Assembly: GCA_012861695.1 (NCBI GenBank)
Contig: JAAOOA010000359.1
Span: forward strand, 297,501 to 361,500
DNA: 64,000 nucleotides
Source of the DNA: Trematomus loennbergii
Lineage: Eukaryota; Chordata; Actinopteri; Perciformes; Nototheniidae
Direction: 5' to 3'
Shown: in pieces, positions 33,601 to 45,053 of the stretch
Numbering within the stretch: the first letter of the stretch is position 1
Layout of the letters: every line of letters begins with the position of its first letter
Translations under genes and position numbers: made by a program
Notes under the pieces: generated by a model
What the model was told of the DNA's origin: nothing
Database searches by the model: none
Seen by the model: the letters and a program-made list of their open reading frames with translations, nothing else

Positions 33601-35407
33601 GGAGCTGCAGCTGTTCGACGTTGAGCTGTTAGCTCAGACTGCAACAGGTCAACTTTGGACTCATTTGGAAAAGAAGCAGATTAGAACAGAAAAGGAGAAA
33701 CACATCTATTTCATGAGACAGGTGCATTGTAGATCAAACGTTGCAAAAAGTCAAGTCATGTGACCGTGCTGTAGTTCCTTCATAGCCTAATATAAGCTTT
33801 TAACAGCAGAAATTGGTGTTACATGTGGAGATTATCCTGCTGGACAAAAAGTGTTAGTATCCTAAACGTTTGTTTGCCACAGAGCTTATTTTCTGCAAAA
33901 ATTCAATGGAAAATACTTATTGCTTTTTGTCGCGGGAGCCCTTGCGATGCTTACCAATCAGAGCTAAGTATGTCAATCACATGCTCAGTACTGTACAAAC
34001 AGCAGGACTTCAAATCTACTTTGTTTAGCTAAACGTCTCTCTTACCATGGTGAGGAAGGCCATGGCCTCGTCCCTGTAGCCCAGCCTCAGGTACACGTAC
34101 GTGGGCAGCTCGTACTCCCTGGAGGTGAGCGCGGCCACGCGGAGCGACTCTCGGATCCTGTGCTGGGCGAAGTGCAGGTTGCTGATGCTGTTGGAGTGAC
34201 TCTTCCTGATGGCCACGGAGGGGAAGAGCGCCGTGCTGCTGTTCCAGAGCCACATCAGCTCGTCGTTCCTCAGCCTCTCCAGCAGGGGGCAGAAGCCGGT
34301 GTAGTTCTGCTCGTGCTGGTTGTAGTTGTGGCAGTCAGGGTAGAGGTAGAATCCCCAGAGTGCATTGGGGCGAAGGCGAGTCCCCAGCTGGATAGTCCTT
34401 TGCATGAACGCTTTGGCGCTCTTTTCAAACCTCCTTCGTGCAAGCTCCTCCACTTGAGCATCCGTCACGTTTACAAACGCCTTGGCGGCCAGTTCTTTGG
34501 ACTTTTGCCGGTAAATGTCCTTCTTGTGCCAGTTACGGCTCCATTGAGGCCGCCAGAACTCCCAGTCGATGACGGCGAGGCCACGGAAATCCTCCGAGGG
34601 GATGAAGTGGTTAATATCCTGGTAGGCCTTTACAAGATGGAGGTCCAGGCTGCAGTTCTGAGGCAGGCCACCGTGCACCGCCACACCCTGAGGCGTGTAG
34701 TAAGGGTAGTACCTGTTAGAAAAGGCTAGGTTAGGCTTGAGCTTCAATCAGGATCCATGTATTTCTGATCCTCTCCTGAATGGAAGTAGTCATCACATAC
34801 AGAGCATCAACTAGTTCCTGAACAGTGTCCTTCACATGCTGATATCCAAGAGAGGGAGTTACACAGTCACAAGATGGAGGAATAGAAAGCAGTATTCAAT
34901 GTTTACTTCAGATTAGCTCCACGTCAGAAATGATCATGCTTGTCATATGTCTATCTCCATAGAGGCTGAATCATCATGTTAATCACATAGCTATCATATG
35001 CCTAAAACAGTCCTGATGCTCTTCTAGGTAATCATACATCCTGTCATGTTCACAGCTACAGTTGGGCCTTTGTTATCATGTGCTACTTGTGAGTACATTC
35101 AGTATTTTCCCAACAGTACCCCAGACGGTTGGCGTAGAAGATGGTGACGTTCTGACCCGTCCAATCGGCCCGCGGGCTCCCGTGGATGTGGAAGAGGCGT
35201 TCAGCGTTGGTGGTCACGTTGTACTTGATGGTGCACATGTCCAGCGGGGCGTTCCAGGCGGCGATGAACGGCTTGCGGGAATCAGAGGCAGCTTGGCGGG
35301 CTTCTGACCGAAGGCAGCGTGGAAGAGAAGGAGCAACCAGGAGCAGGTGAGGCGACGGGGACGACCTGATTGGTGGAGGAAGCCCCGCCCACCGGCACCA
35401 CGGGCAT
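30602..35407 (-). CDS. hyal4: Hyaluronidase-4 (chondroitin/hyaluronan hydrolase), GPI-type tail, frameshifts
   Basis: Four coding exons: 35120-35407, 34046-34712, 32318-32407 (90 bp) and 30602-31107, with GT/AG borders. It matches vertebrate HYAL4 closely: [58 protein letters not shown] (catalytic Asp-Trp-Glu), [66 protein letters not shown], then an EGF-like module ([14 protein letters not shown] without its first residue). An acidic linker and a hydrophobic end ([18 protein letters not shown]) suggest GPI anchoring. Bases are missing near 35278 and 30984. A third loss near 35357 is inferred so that ATG 35405-35407 joins the signal peptide ([13 protein letters not shown]). With these restored the exons sum in frame (319+30+169 codons; human HYAL4 is a little shorter). 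The residue aligned with human Cys263 is Ala. Confidence 0.9.
31115..32310 (-). other. hyal4 last intron
   Basis: Acceptor ...ctccatttccacag before 31107; donor AGG|GTGGGT after 32318. No repeats of note and no exon. Confidence 0.7.
32410..34040 (-). other. hyal4 intron 2
   Basis: Donor CACCATG|GTAAGAG at 34046/34045; acceptor gtgtcctgcag before 32407. It contains a reversed fragment of the 72-bp element (see 33745-33880). Confidence 0.75.
33745..33880 (-). repeat. Reversed fragment of the 72-bp element
   Basis: 'gtcatgtgaccgtgctgtag ttcctt' is the reverse complement of the repeat unit. It is followed by 'tgtggagattatcctgctgg acaaaaagtgttagtat', the reverse of the left flank seen at 37265-37315. 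This is a third insertion of the family inside a hyaluronidase intron. Confidence 0.7.
34713..35119 (-). other. hyal4 intron 1
   Basis: Splitting codon Gly of RLG|YYPYY: donor CTGGG|gtactg at 35120/35119, acceptor ttttctaacag before 34712. About 407 bp with no repeat. Confidence 0.8.
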
Positions 35408-35484
35408 CCTGGGTATCAGGAGGAGCAGCTGTCAATCATTCTGAAAACAGATGGAGGGGAAGGGAAGAGAAACACAGAAACGTT

Positions 35485-35850
35485 GAATTTTTTTTTTTCT
35501 AGACGTCATCACAACCAATATTAGCCGCCTTTAGCTTAGCGGTGGTGACGTGAAGTCATGTGACAAACAAACACCTGTGGTAAATTAGCATTACCACAGG
35601 TGTTTGTTTGTTATTTCATTGTTTTGATATTGATATAATTTCTCTTTCCAGGCCTGTTTAGAAAGTGGTGCAGGAATGAATCCCAAACCGAGTAATGAGT
35701 CAGCATTTTATCACTTCTGGGTTCCCTTGTTTCGGACTCAATGAGTTTTCTGAGTTTTTGGTTGTTATGGTGAAATAAGGTCTGTAGTTAACACAAGCTG
35801 AAGAGATTTTAATGTTTTGCACTTCACCCTGCTTACAGACAGAATTAGCA
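35485..35850 (-). mobile_element. 72-bp element, inverted copy with a partial unit
   Basis: 'gacgtcatcacaaccaatat tagccgcctttagcttagcg gtggtgacgtgaagtcatgtgac' is a reversed partial unit. It is followed by 'gtggtgcaggaatga', 'ttttggttgtta' and 'aagctgaagagattttaa', the reversed right flank of the other copies. It lies just upstream of hyal4 exon 1. A perfect palindrome-like pair 'caaacaaacacctgtggtaa'/'ttaccacaggtgtttgtttg' occurs at 35564-35611. Confidence 0.65.
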
Positions 35851-37230
35851 GCAGAGGCGCCTCCCCAAAGCTCTTAATGACAGTGTGGAGTCTCCTAAAC
35901 TTCATTTGACCCTGGGACTGTTTTAATATTGTTTGTGAGTTTATGGATGAGTTTTACAGTTTTTGTAAAATGACTCGTGAAACATATTATCCACAGCTTC
36001 TTTCTTCTAAATAAACATCTGTTTTACTGTCAGCACAATAGAGGATCATGACAGCTTTTCACATTTGCTTTTACATGTGATTTTATGAGCCGTCTGTTAA
36101 AACATCTGGGATGTATTCGGCATGCTGACACGCTGCAGAAATTATATCTTCGTTTATTTTCCAGCTGTTGACATTTAAAATTCCTTGGAGATCCCCTTTA
36201 ATACGATGGACAGACATACTGACTTTTTTATGCACAAGCCATGTGGAATATTGCAACTTAATGAATTTGAATAGTTGCCTAAGTTTTCTAAAGTAATAAA
36301 CATTAAAAAAAATCCAAAGAAAATGTGGATTCGGGATCTTGAATTGATCGTCTGTTTTTGGTCATTTGGTCTCGGTAACATCTGTATTCTGTCTTACATG
36401 AGTCTTAAACATATGTACAAGCACTAATTAAAGGGCTGACTTGAAGAATCCATCTGTGGATAGTTTTTGTATTTTGATAATAGATTAGTCGTTTCTTATT
36501 TTTGAGGATTTGCTGCTTTCTTTGTCTAATGTGATTTAAAACTGAATATCTTTGGGATGTTTTTCGGATAAAAGCAGATATTTAAAGACTCCACTAGGAA
36601 ATTGTTGTGGGCTTTTTCCCTTTTTTAATATATTTTATAGAAGATCAACAAATAAACTGATCAAGAGAGAACTGAAAAGTTGTCTATTGCAGCCTTAATC
36701 AAGTATTTCCATGAAATTAGCTGTTGATTTACTGTATTTGCTCCCCAGAGGATGATTTTTTGTATATGTTGGCCCCACTTTGTACTCTTTCCACTACAGG
36801 CAAGAATTCAGACTGCATTCTGTCTTTTGTCCTCTGAGACATAAATAGTCCTTGGTTCTTCCCATGGCACCCGGGGTCAGAGGTCACAGAGAGGAAGTGA
36901 GTTGACACCCAGGGACTGTAAGGAGGACTTTAGCTGTTTTCTGTCCGCAGCTCGTCCTCCTCTCACCACAGCCTCAGGCCACAATGACAGGCCTTGCTGC
37001 CAAAACCCTCAGAGAGGCTCAGTGTTGCGTCTACAACAGCTGGAGGAATCCAATATGAAGTCAGAGAGAAGAAGGAGACAAAATCTGACGTTTGATTTCA
37101 TTTCTTTCTGTCACGCTTTCACCAAAGATGCTCTGTAACTAAAGATGATGCATTATCACGAGGCCCAGAGTGAGTGGTGGAGTGATGACGTATTGTTGTA
37201 GGCCAACCCGAAAGATAGCATAACAAGAGC
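35850..37230. other. Upstream region of hyal4: no gene seen
   Basis: AT-rich intergenic DNA with short ORFs only. Confidence 0.4.
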
Positions 37231-37234
37231 TGCC

Positions 37235-38000
37235 TCGACAAAAAGCCAATGGGGCTTTTCCATTTCCACACGTTTATAATACTAACACGTTTTGTTAAGC
37301 AGGATAATCTCCACATTTTAACACCACTTCATGATTTGTGAAGTAAAAAGCTAACATCAGGCTATAAACAAACTACAGCACAGTCACATGACTTCACGTC
37401 ACCACCGCTAAGCTAAAGGCTAATGTTGGGCTATAAAGGAACTAGAGCACAGTCACATGACTTCACGTCACCACCGCTAAGCTAAAGGTGGCTAATGTTG
37501 GGCTATAAAGGAACTACAGCACGGTCACATGACTTCACGTCACCACCGCTAAGCTAAAGGAGGCTAATGTTGGGCTATAAAGGAACTACAGCACGGTCAC
37601 ATGACTTCACGTCACCACCGCTAAGCTAAAGGAGGCTAATGTTGGGCTATAAAGGAACTACAGCACGGTCACATGACTTCACGTCACCACCGCTAAGTTA
37701 AAGGAGGCTAATGTTGGGCTATAAAGGAACTACAGCACGGTCACATGACTTCACGTCACCACCGCTAAGCTAAAGGAGGCTAATGTTGGGCTATAAAGGA
37801 ACTACAGCACGGTCACATGACTTCACGTCACCACCGCTAAGCTAAAGGAGGCTAATGTTGGGCTATAAAGGAACTACAGCACGGTCACATGACTTCACGT
37901 CACCACCAAAGGAGGCTAATGTTGGCCGTGATGACGTTTAGTTGTCTCATTTAGACACTTGTTAGCAACTGATGTTTTCAAAAAAATCTCATCATTCTTC
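37235..38000 (+). mobile_element. 72-bp-array mobile element, copy 3
   Basis: Left flank 'aaaaagccaatggggc', 'acactaacacg'-like and 'aggataatctccacatttta'; 8-unit array; right flank 'cgtgatgacgtttagttgtc' and 'atttagacacttgttagcaa'. Same organisation as copy 1. Confidence 0.6.
37348..37925 (+). repeat. 72-bp minisatellite array 3, 8 units
   Basis: 'ctataaag' recurs at about 37428, 37500, 37572, 37644, 37716, 37788 and 37860, exactly 72 bp apart. Units 3 to 8 are nearly identical, which points to recent homogenisation. The last unit is truncated (caccaccaaaggagg). Confidence 0.95.
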
Positions 38001-38004
38001 AGTC

Positions 38005-39350
38005 TGAAAAATACAATGTCATTGTCAAAATGTTTTGTGAAAAATGGGTCCAATGTTTACTTTGGTGACGAAACAACAGATCATAATCCATGCTGACGAT
38101 TAACCATTTAAAAAAAATCATATTGTGATCTGCGAATAACAGATAATACACTAGTGTATAATCTGTTATTCACTAGTGTATAAACTGTAATTCAGTTGAC
38201 AGCAGATGAAATTCCTACGTCTCTTTTGTTCCGTGTTGGTTAGTAGTCCTGAGAAGTTTTTCAAAGTTTATGGGACTTTTTTCCGATCTTAGTTATGTCG
38301 GTTTGACATCAAAGTATTTTCCTCTCTTTGTGCTCCTGCCAGTCTTTCCCCGTAGGTTTGGAAATAATTTGACTGCTGCACTTAGTGAAAGCAAATCCTC
38401 TTTCAAAGCAGTGAATGTATGGATGTACGGCTGAAAGCACTTCCAGGCGAGATTTGATGATAGGAATGTTTCTGATTATTCTCTTTGTCTGGTTTCTTTT
38501 GAGCTTGAAATCTCTGAGCTCTTCTTACAGAGACATGAGATGTGACAGATGTTCTTATATAATACCTCCGTCGATCAGTTTACGGATAAATAACTCTCAA
38601 CATGCAACACTGGTTACTAAACCTCTGTGGAAACTTCAAATTCGTGCTTTATTCAACCATGAAAATATCTGAACAGGCATTAAAGATCTTGGGTTGTATG
38701 TCAGGGAACATTCAGTGGTCTAAGTGGTTTAGGAAACAGCCAATGCCATCCTCATGTTACGCTTTTATCCAAAACAGTAAGGGTTAGAGTTGGTGAGAAA
38801 GACGAAAAAACAGCAAGAATCCTGCAAGTACATTTGCTTCAAATACGGCTATCTACAGCAATGAGATTATTTTTGTATGTGAATGGCCAAGGTGCAGACC
38901 TCTTTCAGGTTGAGACAGTCTGCAAATAGATTGATTAAAAATGCAATGCAACCACAGTCTATGGTTTAATTGCCCCATCCTTCATGTCAATGGTTCAATG
39001 CTGGTAAAAGATGGAGAGCCTCAGATTTAATTAATTCCTGTTCATGTTTAAAGTCTGGCTTCGTGTCAAAGTGAATTATTTATCCAGAGTATGTCTGGCA
39101 TCGATTAAGATAAGAGTCTGTTGATGTCTGTGGTTCCTGTGGGGCATTCATTCAACAAAAACTCGAACCAGAGAAACCGTATAATTTCCAGTGTCTCTGT
39201 CGGAAAATTGGGGTGAATGTGAAGAGAAGCTGCCAGTGTCTGAAGCTCTGCAGAGGAACGACATGATGATGTGGGCCAAGGGTCAAGAGGAAGATACGAT
39301 GTTGGCACAACCCCTTGCATATCTCTAGATTGCCTATACCAGTAGGGATG
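38005..39350. other. No gene seen
   Basis: Intergenic DNA with short ORFs only. Confidence 0.4.
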
Positions 39351-39423
39351 GGAATCACCAGGCTCCCCACGATATGATACTATCGCGATACTTAAGCCAC
39401 GATACAATAGTATTGCGATACGA

Positions 39424-40241
39424 TTTAAAGGTCACCTATTAAGCAAAATCCACTTTTCCACGTCTTGTATACATCAACATGTGTCCCCTCTTCTTCATGT
39501 CTCTTCTACATCAACATGTGTCCCCTCTTCTTCATGTCTCTTCTACATCAACATGTGTCCCCTCTTCTTCATGTCTCCTCTACATCAACATGTGTCCCCT
39601 CTTCTTCATGTCTCTTCTTCATCAACATGTGTCCCCTCTTCTTCATGTCTCTTCTACATCAACATGTGTCCCCTCTTCTTCATGTCTCTTCTACATCAAC
39701 ATGTGTCCCCTCTTCTTCATGTCTCTTCTACATCAACATGTGTCCCCTCTTCTTCATGTCTCTTCTACATCAACATGTGTCCCCTCTTCTTCATGTCTCT
39801 TCTACATCAACATGTGTCCCCTCTTCTTCATGTTCAAGATTCTCTCTCTTTTTGATCCATTTATATAAAAACCTGTCTGAAAATGAGCTGATCAGATTTT
39901 GGACACTTTATGATGTCATAGCGATGTTTTGGCTTGTGTAACCATTAGCCAATCAGCAACCAAGGTAACCCCCCCCCCCCCCCTTATCACCTGAATCTCC
40001 TCCTAGAGCACCATTGAGTTCTTTGTAACCAAATCTCTCTCAGAGGGGCGTGGGGAGGGGCTCCTTATTTTCATCTAAAGTAACAGACAGAGAATCAGCA
40101 CTTTGGAAACAGGGCTGAAACAGAGGGGATTATGGGTAATGCTGCAATGATCTGTTTGGTGTTTCAGCCAATCAGAGACAGGTTCTGTATATATCTGAGA
40201 CCTATAATATATTGATGAGAAACAGTATAATAGGGGACCTT
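39424..40241 (+). mobile_element. MITE family A, copy 4, with internal minisatellite
   Basis: Left end tttaaaggtcacctattaag; right end agtataataggggacctt. It contains the 37-bp array, a run of 15 C at 39969-39983, and family-typical 'atgatctgtttggtgttt'. Confidence 0.75.
39467..39834. repeat. 37-bp minisatellite, 10 copies, inside MITE A
   Basis: The unit is catcaacatgtgtcccctct + tcttcatgtctcttcta. It derives from the 'acatgaatatgtgtccccgg' segment of ordinary family A elements. Because 37 is not a multiple of 3 and the unit lacks stops, all three forward frames are open with a 37-residue protein period. They are not genes. Confidence 0.95.
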
Positions 40242-40444
40242 GGCCATGATAAGAAGAAAAAGAAAAAGCTCAGCATAATATAGTGGTTTGAAAAAAGCAA
40301 TTGTTACCAAAAACTTTTATTTGGTTTTGCAATATGAATAGTTTATATAATGAAATATCGATACTTGGCGTCCGTGTATCGATACAATATCGGCACGCAA
40401 AGTATCGCGATTCTATGCTCGATCGATTATTTCCCCCACCCCTA

Positions 40445-41560
40445 GATAACAGTGTGTCCATTATCTTAATTGTGGGGATCAGTTTGCCTCCTATTATCCA
40501 GCGTTTCGTAACAAATGTGTCCTTTACAGTTATTTACTCCTCAAGCCGGTTTATAATACCTGGACAGCTACCTTGAAAGGAGCTCATTTTCTCCCCAGTG
40601 AGTGGATTCAAAGCCCAAAGAGAGTATTTTGAACTCAGGAGTAAGTGAAGCTGACTGTTCGATGGAAACGGATAAAAAGACAAGGACTTTCAGAGACGCC
40701 AGGAGAGGAAGAAGCTTGTTGTCCATTTGATGTTTGGGAATCGAGCCGAACCCCTGAGCGGCGGGAGCCAAAATAACAGATTCCCTCACATGCACCATCT
40801 GTCGCGAAAATATGTTCCAACAGCAACCGGATCTCACTAAGTCACATCAATACTCAGTCAGTCAGATTCTGGCTGCATGAAGGCTTTAGGAATCATGAGA
40901 AATTGTCCACTAATAAACCTGCAGACCTGTATTTGTGACTCATAAAGAAATACCTGCATGTTGTTCAAGTTAGTATGCAACTTTAAAAAAGCCCTATTGT
41001 GCTTTTTGGGGTTTTCCCCCTTCCTGTATAGGTGTTATATATGTTTGCGTTCCATTCAAATTCTAACTTAAGTCAAAGAAACACAAGTATTGGAATCAAT
41101 ATACAAATGAAGCTCAGCGTAAGTTCAACCAGGAAGACCATCTTTACTCTTCATTTACTATTCCCATGTAACTACTCTCTCTCCTCTCAATAAGTGATCG
41201 GGAGCGTCACTCTCCAGCTTAACCAATCACTTCGCTCTATTCCCAAGAGCCTATCGTAGCGCTCTGCCAAACCTTTTAAGTCTGCTGTCATTTCAGGTGA
41301 CTCAACGCAACCCTCCTCCCCCCCTTCTCACCTCCTGTCCCTCTGAATCCAGGGTCAAGCTAAGCCACTCCCCTTCAGACCGACCCCAACTATCCATTCA
41401 CCACCACCAGTGTCTAGACCTCGGGGGTTTCATCGGATCGGTTCTACCCTCCCGAATGATACTCCTGCACAACGGGACCTAATCGCCAAAATCACCATTA
41501 CATTCATTTGTGTATCTCTGCAATAAATATGTATCCTTACATCAAAACCGTCTCTCCTGA
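40445..41560. other. No gene seen
   Basis: Mixed intergenic DNA. 40985-41120 has 'agccctattgtgctttttgg' and resembles the dispersed family also at 42.9, 45.56 and 53.16 kb. Confidence 0.4.
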
Positions 41561-41564
41561 TTGA

Positions 41565-41690
41565 AGTGATGTTACGTTCACGAACGATCCGATTCTTTTG
41601 AACGGCTCTTTGGTACGAACGAAGAGATCCGAGTCGTACTTGGTGAGAGCCGCTCTTCAGTGGTACAGGTAGACGACGTGTTTTTCGGGT
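41565..41690. repeat. hAT-like terminal fragment
   Basis: 'gttacgttcacgaacgatcc' and 'gaacggctctttggtacg' are related to the fragment at 21715-21785. It abuts MITE A copy 5. Confidence 0.4.
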
Positions 41691-41714
41691 GACAAAATGA
41701 GCCAAACGCAGCAG

Positions 41715-42202
41715 CATTTGGATGCCCACGGCCCTATCAGAAACAATGCCCGACTGTTTTGGACGTAATATGGTCGGTGTTTACATTAGCATCGCTAACA
41801 CTCAGAGCTAACCTGTACTGGAGAGCATGTGTGTGAAGAAGCAGGAAATAAAAAGGAACTCACCTTGTGGTATAACCGGCAAGAGAGAAAGCCTTTGAGC
41901 TCCATACTGTTTCAGAAATAATCCTTGATAATCCATGATATGGCGTTTCATCACGGCAGTATTTAGTTTAGACAGTATCTGCCGGGTCATAAACTCCGCC
42001 CCCTCTTTTTTTTTTTAAAGCTTTATACCCCAAATCAGCACTTTTGAAACAGGAAGTGAAATAGAGGGATATGAGGCATGGCTAGAATGGGTGATCTGTT
42101 TGGTATTTTGAGCAAAACACTTCATAGACATTTTTTTATACATTGTTATATATCTGAGACCTATGCTATTGCCTAAAAATTGCATGATAGGTGACCTTTA
42201 AG
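41715..42202 (-). mobile_element. MITE family A, copy 5 (5' truncated)
   Basis: The right end 'tgcatgataggtgaccttta a' is present. The internal order matches copy 1 reversed ('gagctaacctgtactggaga', 'tttgagctccatactgtttc'). The other end is lost near 41715. Confidence 0.75.
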
Positions 42203-42204
42203 TA

Positions 42205-43485
42205 TTTATATATTAAAGGCACTAATTATTTAAAAACATTTTGCCAATCATCTACACTGTCCTTTGCAATTCGGTTGGACATTTCCTCGCTGTTGATCGA
42301 ATAAAGTAAGGATTCAAGGATTCAAGGATTCAAGGCTTTTGTTGTCATTTGTGCATACTGTAGCTACAGTGTAGTTATGAAAGTATTACTGATTGAGATG
42401 TGTTGTGTCCTTCATCGCCTCTTCTTTCCATGAATCACACAACACGTTGAAGCGCGTTAACCAGAGCAGAGAGAAGCATTTCAACAAATATTCCTGCTGG
42501 CTAAAATGTGGTCGTGATTCATGTTCCTCACACGAGAAGTGGAAAACCAAAGCCAGAGAGGAAGAGGGAAACATTTCCACTGTGAGCGCAAAACACCAGG
42601 AAGAAGGAGATGGAGAGTTTGGGTTTGAGGAGGATTTAAATTAGATAGAGAAACCAGATGGATGAGCTCAGAGAAAACACAACTAATGGAGATCAACACA
42701 TCTGAAATATGGATATCTTTAAGCCTCATATGACTGCTTTCAAATCTTTGTTTATTCTGATACTTTCTTCAAGTTAGTCCTTCATTGTTTTAGAGCTCTG
42801 ATCATTCAGAGAAACTTGTTGTTGGTTAAGGATCAAAGAGTCATGTGACAAAGGTACTTGGATATATTGATAAAGGAACAAGGTAAAGAAATGTATTGTG
42901 TCTACATTGTCAAATTTAAAGGAGCCCTATTATGCTCATTTCCAGGTTCATATTAGTATTTAGTTTAATATGTATTTGTGGCACACGCCTACAACTTGTA
43001 ATACATCCAGTACAATGTGAATCAGATTAAGCACTATTGGATTTTTGGCGGCAATATCAACATTTGAGATATTTTTAATTAACAAAAATGTCGCTTCTTA
43101 TCAAGACAACCACTACTACCACTATTTTCTATTCAAACAATTGATCAAAAGTGTTACCAAACAAGCAAAATAGTACAATATTGATATCATTGTTTCTTGT
43201 GCTGCTGTAACATGTGACGTTGCCTTATTTGGGATAAAAATAAATGCAACCTTATGTCATTCTTCACCTTTATATATATATCATAATACGGCAATATACT
43301 GTTTCTTAGTAGTTTTTCACCTGTAGTCAGAGCGTCCTCAGATTACCGTGTTTGCTCGTTTACCTGTCGAGCCAAATCCTGAAATCCCGTTAGCCAATCA
43401 ACACTCTCTGCTTCAGCTTCTGATCTTTAACCCCAGACATGTTAACCTCCTCTGAGTGTGTGTGGAGGGCAGACTGAACAACAAC
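42205..43485. other. No gene seen
   Basis: Includes a short dispersed-repeat start at 42918 (aaaggagccctattatgctc atttccaggttcata). No exon recognised. Confidence 0.4.
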
Positions 43486-43488
43486 AAG

Positions 43489-43490
<2 letters not shown>

Positions 43491-43542
<52 letters not shown>

Positions 43543-43560
43543 ACACACACACAACACACA

Positions 43561-43591
<31 letters not shown>
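43491..43591. repeat. CA microsatellite
   Basis: About 100 bp of CA with three single-base interruptions. Confidence 0.95.
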
Positions 43592-43593
<2 letters not shown>

Positions 43594-44159
43594 CAAAACA
43601 TAAGTGTTTCAGCCGCGTGTGATGAACTTTAATCCAGATGCTCTTCGTCAAAGAAGAACCTCCCGTGTTTTTTCATCTCTTTGAATATTTACTGTAAGTC
43701 TTTATGAGTCAGAGCGCTAAATGACTGAAACTCCACCTAAACGGAGACTTTAAATGTCTGCTCTGCTAATGGTGTGCAGCTTTAAAGAAGGACAGTAATG
43801 CATGCTGGGTAAAAATACATTAGGAAAATGTTCTCTACTGCAAGGGTATTGTTAGGCGGTGTGGAACATATTTTTATTTAGGTTCTAAAGTACAGTTTTA
43901 CGTGAGTATTTTCATGTTATGCTAATTTATACTTCTACTCCACTACACTTTGGAAGTCACTATTGTACTCTTTGCCCCACTTTGTGTATCTGACAGCTCT
44001 ACCTACAGATTGTTAGCTAATACATCCTATGAATTAACTAGTCTAATGCAAAAACCATGATAAGTTATTAAAATATCAAGCACAAGTATAAAAGGTAATT
44101 GAGAGATTAGCTCCATATTAACCAGCTTTGATGAACACATGCTTCAATATCTCACAATC

Positions 44160-44645
44160 AGAGGTGTAAAGTAACTAAGTAGATTTACTCAAGTACTGTA
44201 CTTCAGTACAATTTTGAGGTGCTTGTACTTTACTCGAGTATTTAACATGTTTGCTACTTCTACTCCTCTACAATTCAGAGGTAAATGGTGTACTTGTACT
44301 CCACTACATGTATTTAATACCTTTAGTTACTTCACAGATGTGGATGAATGATGTGAAATATAACCAAGTGTTAAATCAGACTTTAGTTCCACCTGGAGTA
44401 AATCCACAAGCTACCCTGCAGTATACAAAGTCATTCAAACTAGCTGCACCTTTACCAGCTTTGAGAACACTTTCATGATCAATTTAAAAACATATCATAT
44501 ATATTATTCTGAAATGGACCAATCTGCACAATGACTACTTTTACTGTCGCTACTTTCACTATATTTTGATGATGATACTTTTCTACTTTTACTTGAGTCA
44601 CATTTTGAATGCAGGACTTTTACTGTAACAGAGTATTCCTACACT
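44160..44645. repeat. Dispersed 'actcaagtac' repeat
   Basis: 'gaggtgtaaagtaactaagt agatttactcaagtactgta cttcagtacaattttgagg' is a repeat widespread in teleosts. Related copies are at 47535-47640 and partial pieces at 7880, 43905 and 52260. It merges into the 33-bp array. Confidence 0.65.
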
Positions 44646-44646
44646 C

Positions 44647-45053
44647 TGGTACTTCTACTTTTACTCAAGTACAAGATCTGAGTACTTATACTTTTACTCA
44701 AGTACAAGATCTGAGTACTTCTACTTTTACTCAAGCACAAGATCTGAGTACTTCTACTTTTACTCAAGTACAAGATCTGAGTACTTCTACTTTTACTCAA
44801 GTACAAGATCTGAGTACTTCTACTTTTACTCAAGTACAAGATCTGAGTTCTTCTACTTTTACTCAAGTACAAGATCTGAGTTCTTCTACTTTTACTCAAG
44901 TACAAGATCTGAGTACTTCTACTTTTACTCAACAACAAGATCTGAGTACTTCTACTTTTACTCAAGTACAAGATCTGAGTACTTCTACTTTTACTGAAGT
45001 ACAAGATCTGAGTACTTCTACTTTTACTCAAGTACAAGATCTGAGTACTTCTC
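44647..45053. repeat. 33-bp minisatellite, 12 copies
   Basis: The unit is agtacttctacttttactca + agtacaagatctg. As 33 is a multiple of 3, ORFs run on both strands with an 11-residue repeat (STFTQVQDLST forward). It is derived from the adjacent dispersed repeat, so coding is unlikely. Confidence 0.95.

Larger units (their letters stand above)
39350..40445. mobile_element. Repeat with TATCGATACAAT-type motifs, interrupted by MITE A copy 4
   Basis: 'atgggaatcaccaggctccc cacgatatgatactatcgcg' on the left and 'tatcgatacaatatcggcac gcaaagtatcgcgatt' on the right look like two halves of one dispersed element, split by the MITE. Confidence 0.45.

Noticed and set aside
34160..34729. 189-aa forward ORF
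   Set aside because: Antisense shadow of hyal4 exon 2; the minus strand shows conserved hyaluronidase motifs.
39465..39941. 158-aa ORF and two overlapping frames of similar length
   Set aside because: Three frames of a 37-bp repeat without stops, inside a MITE.
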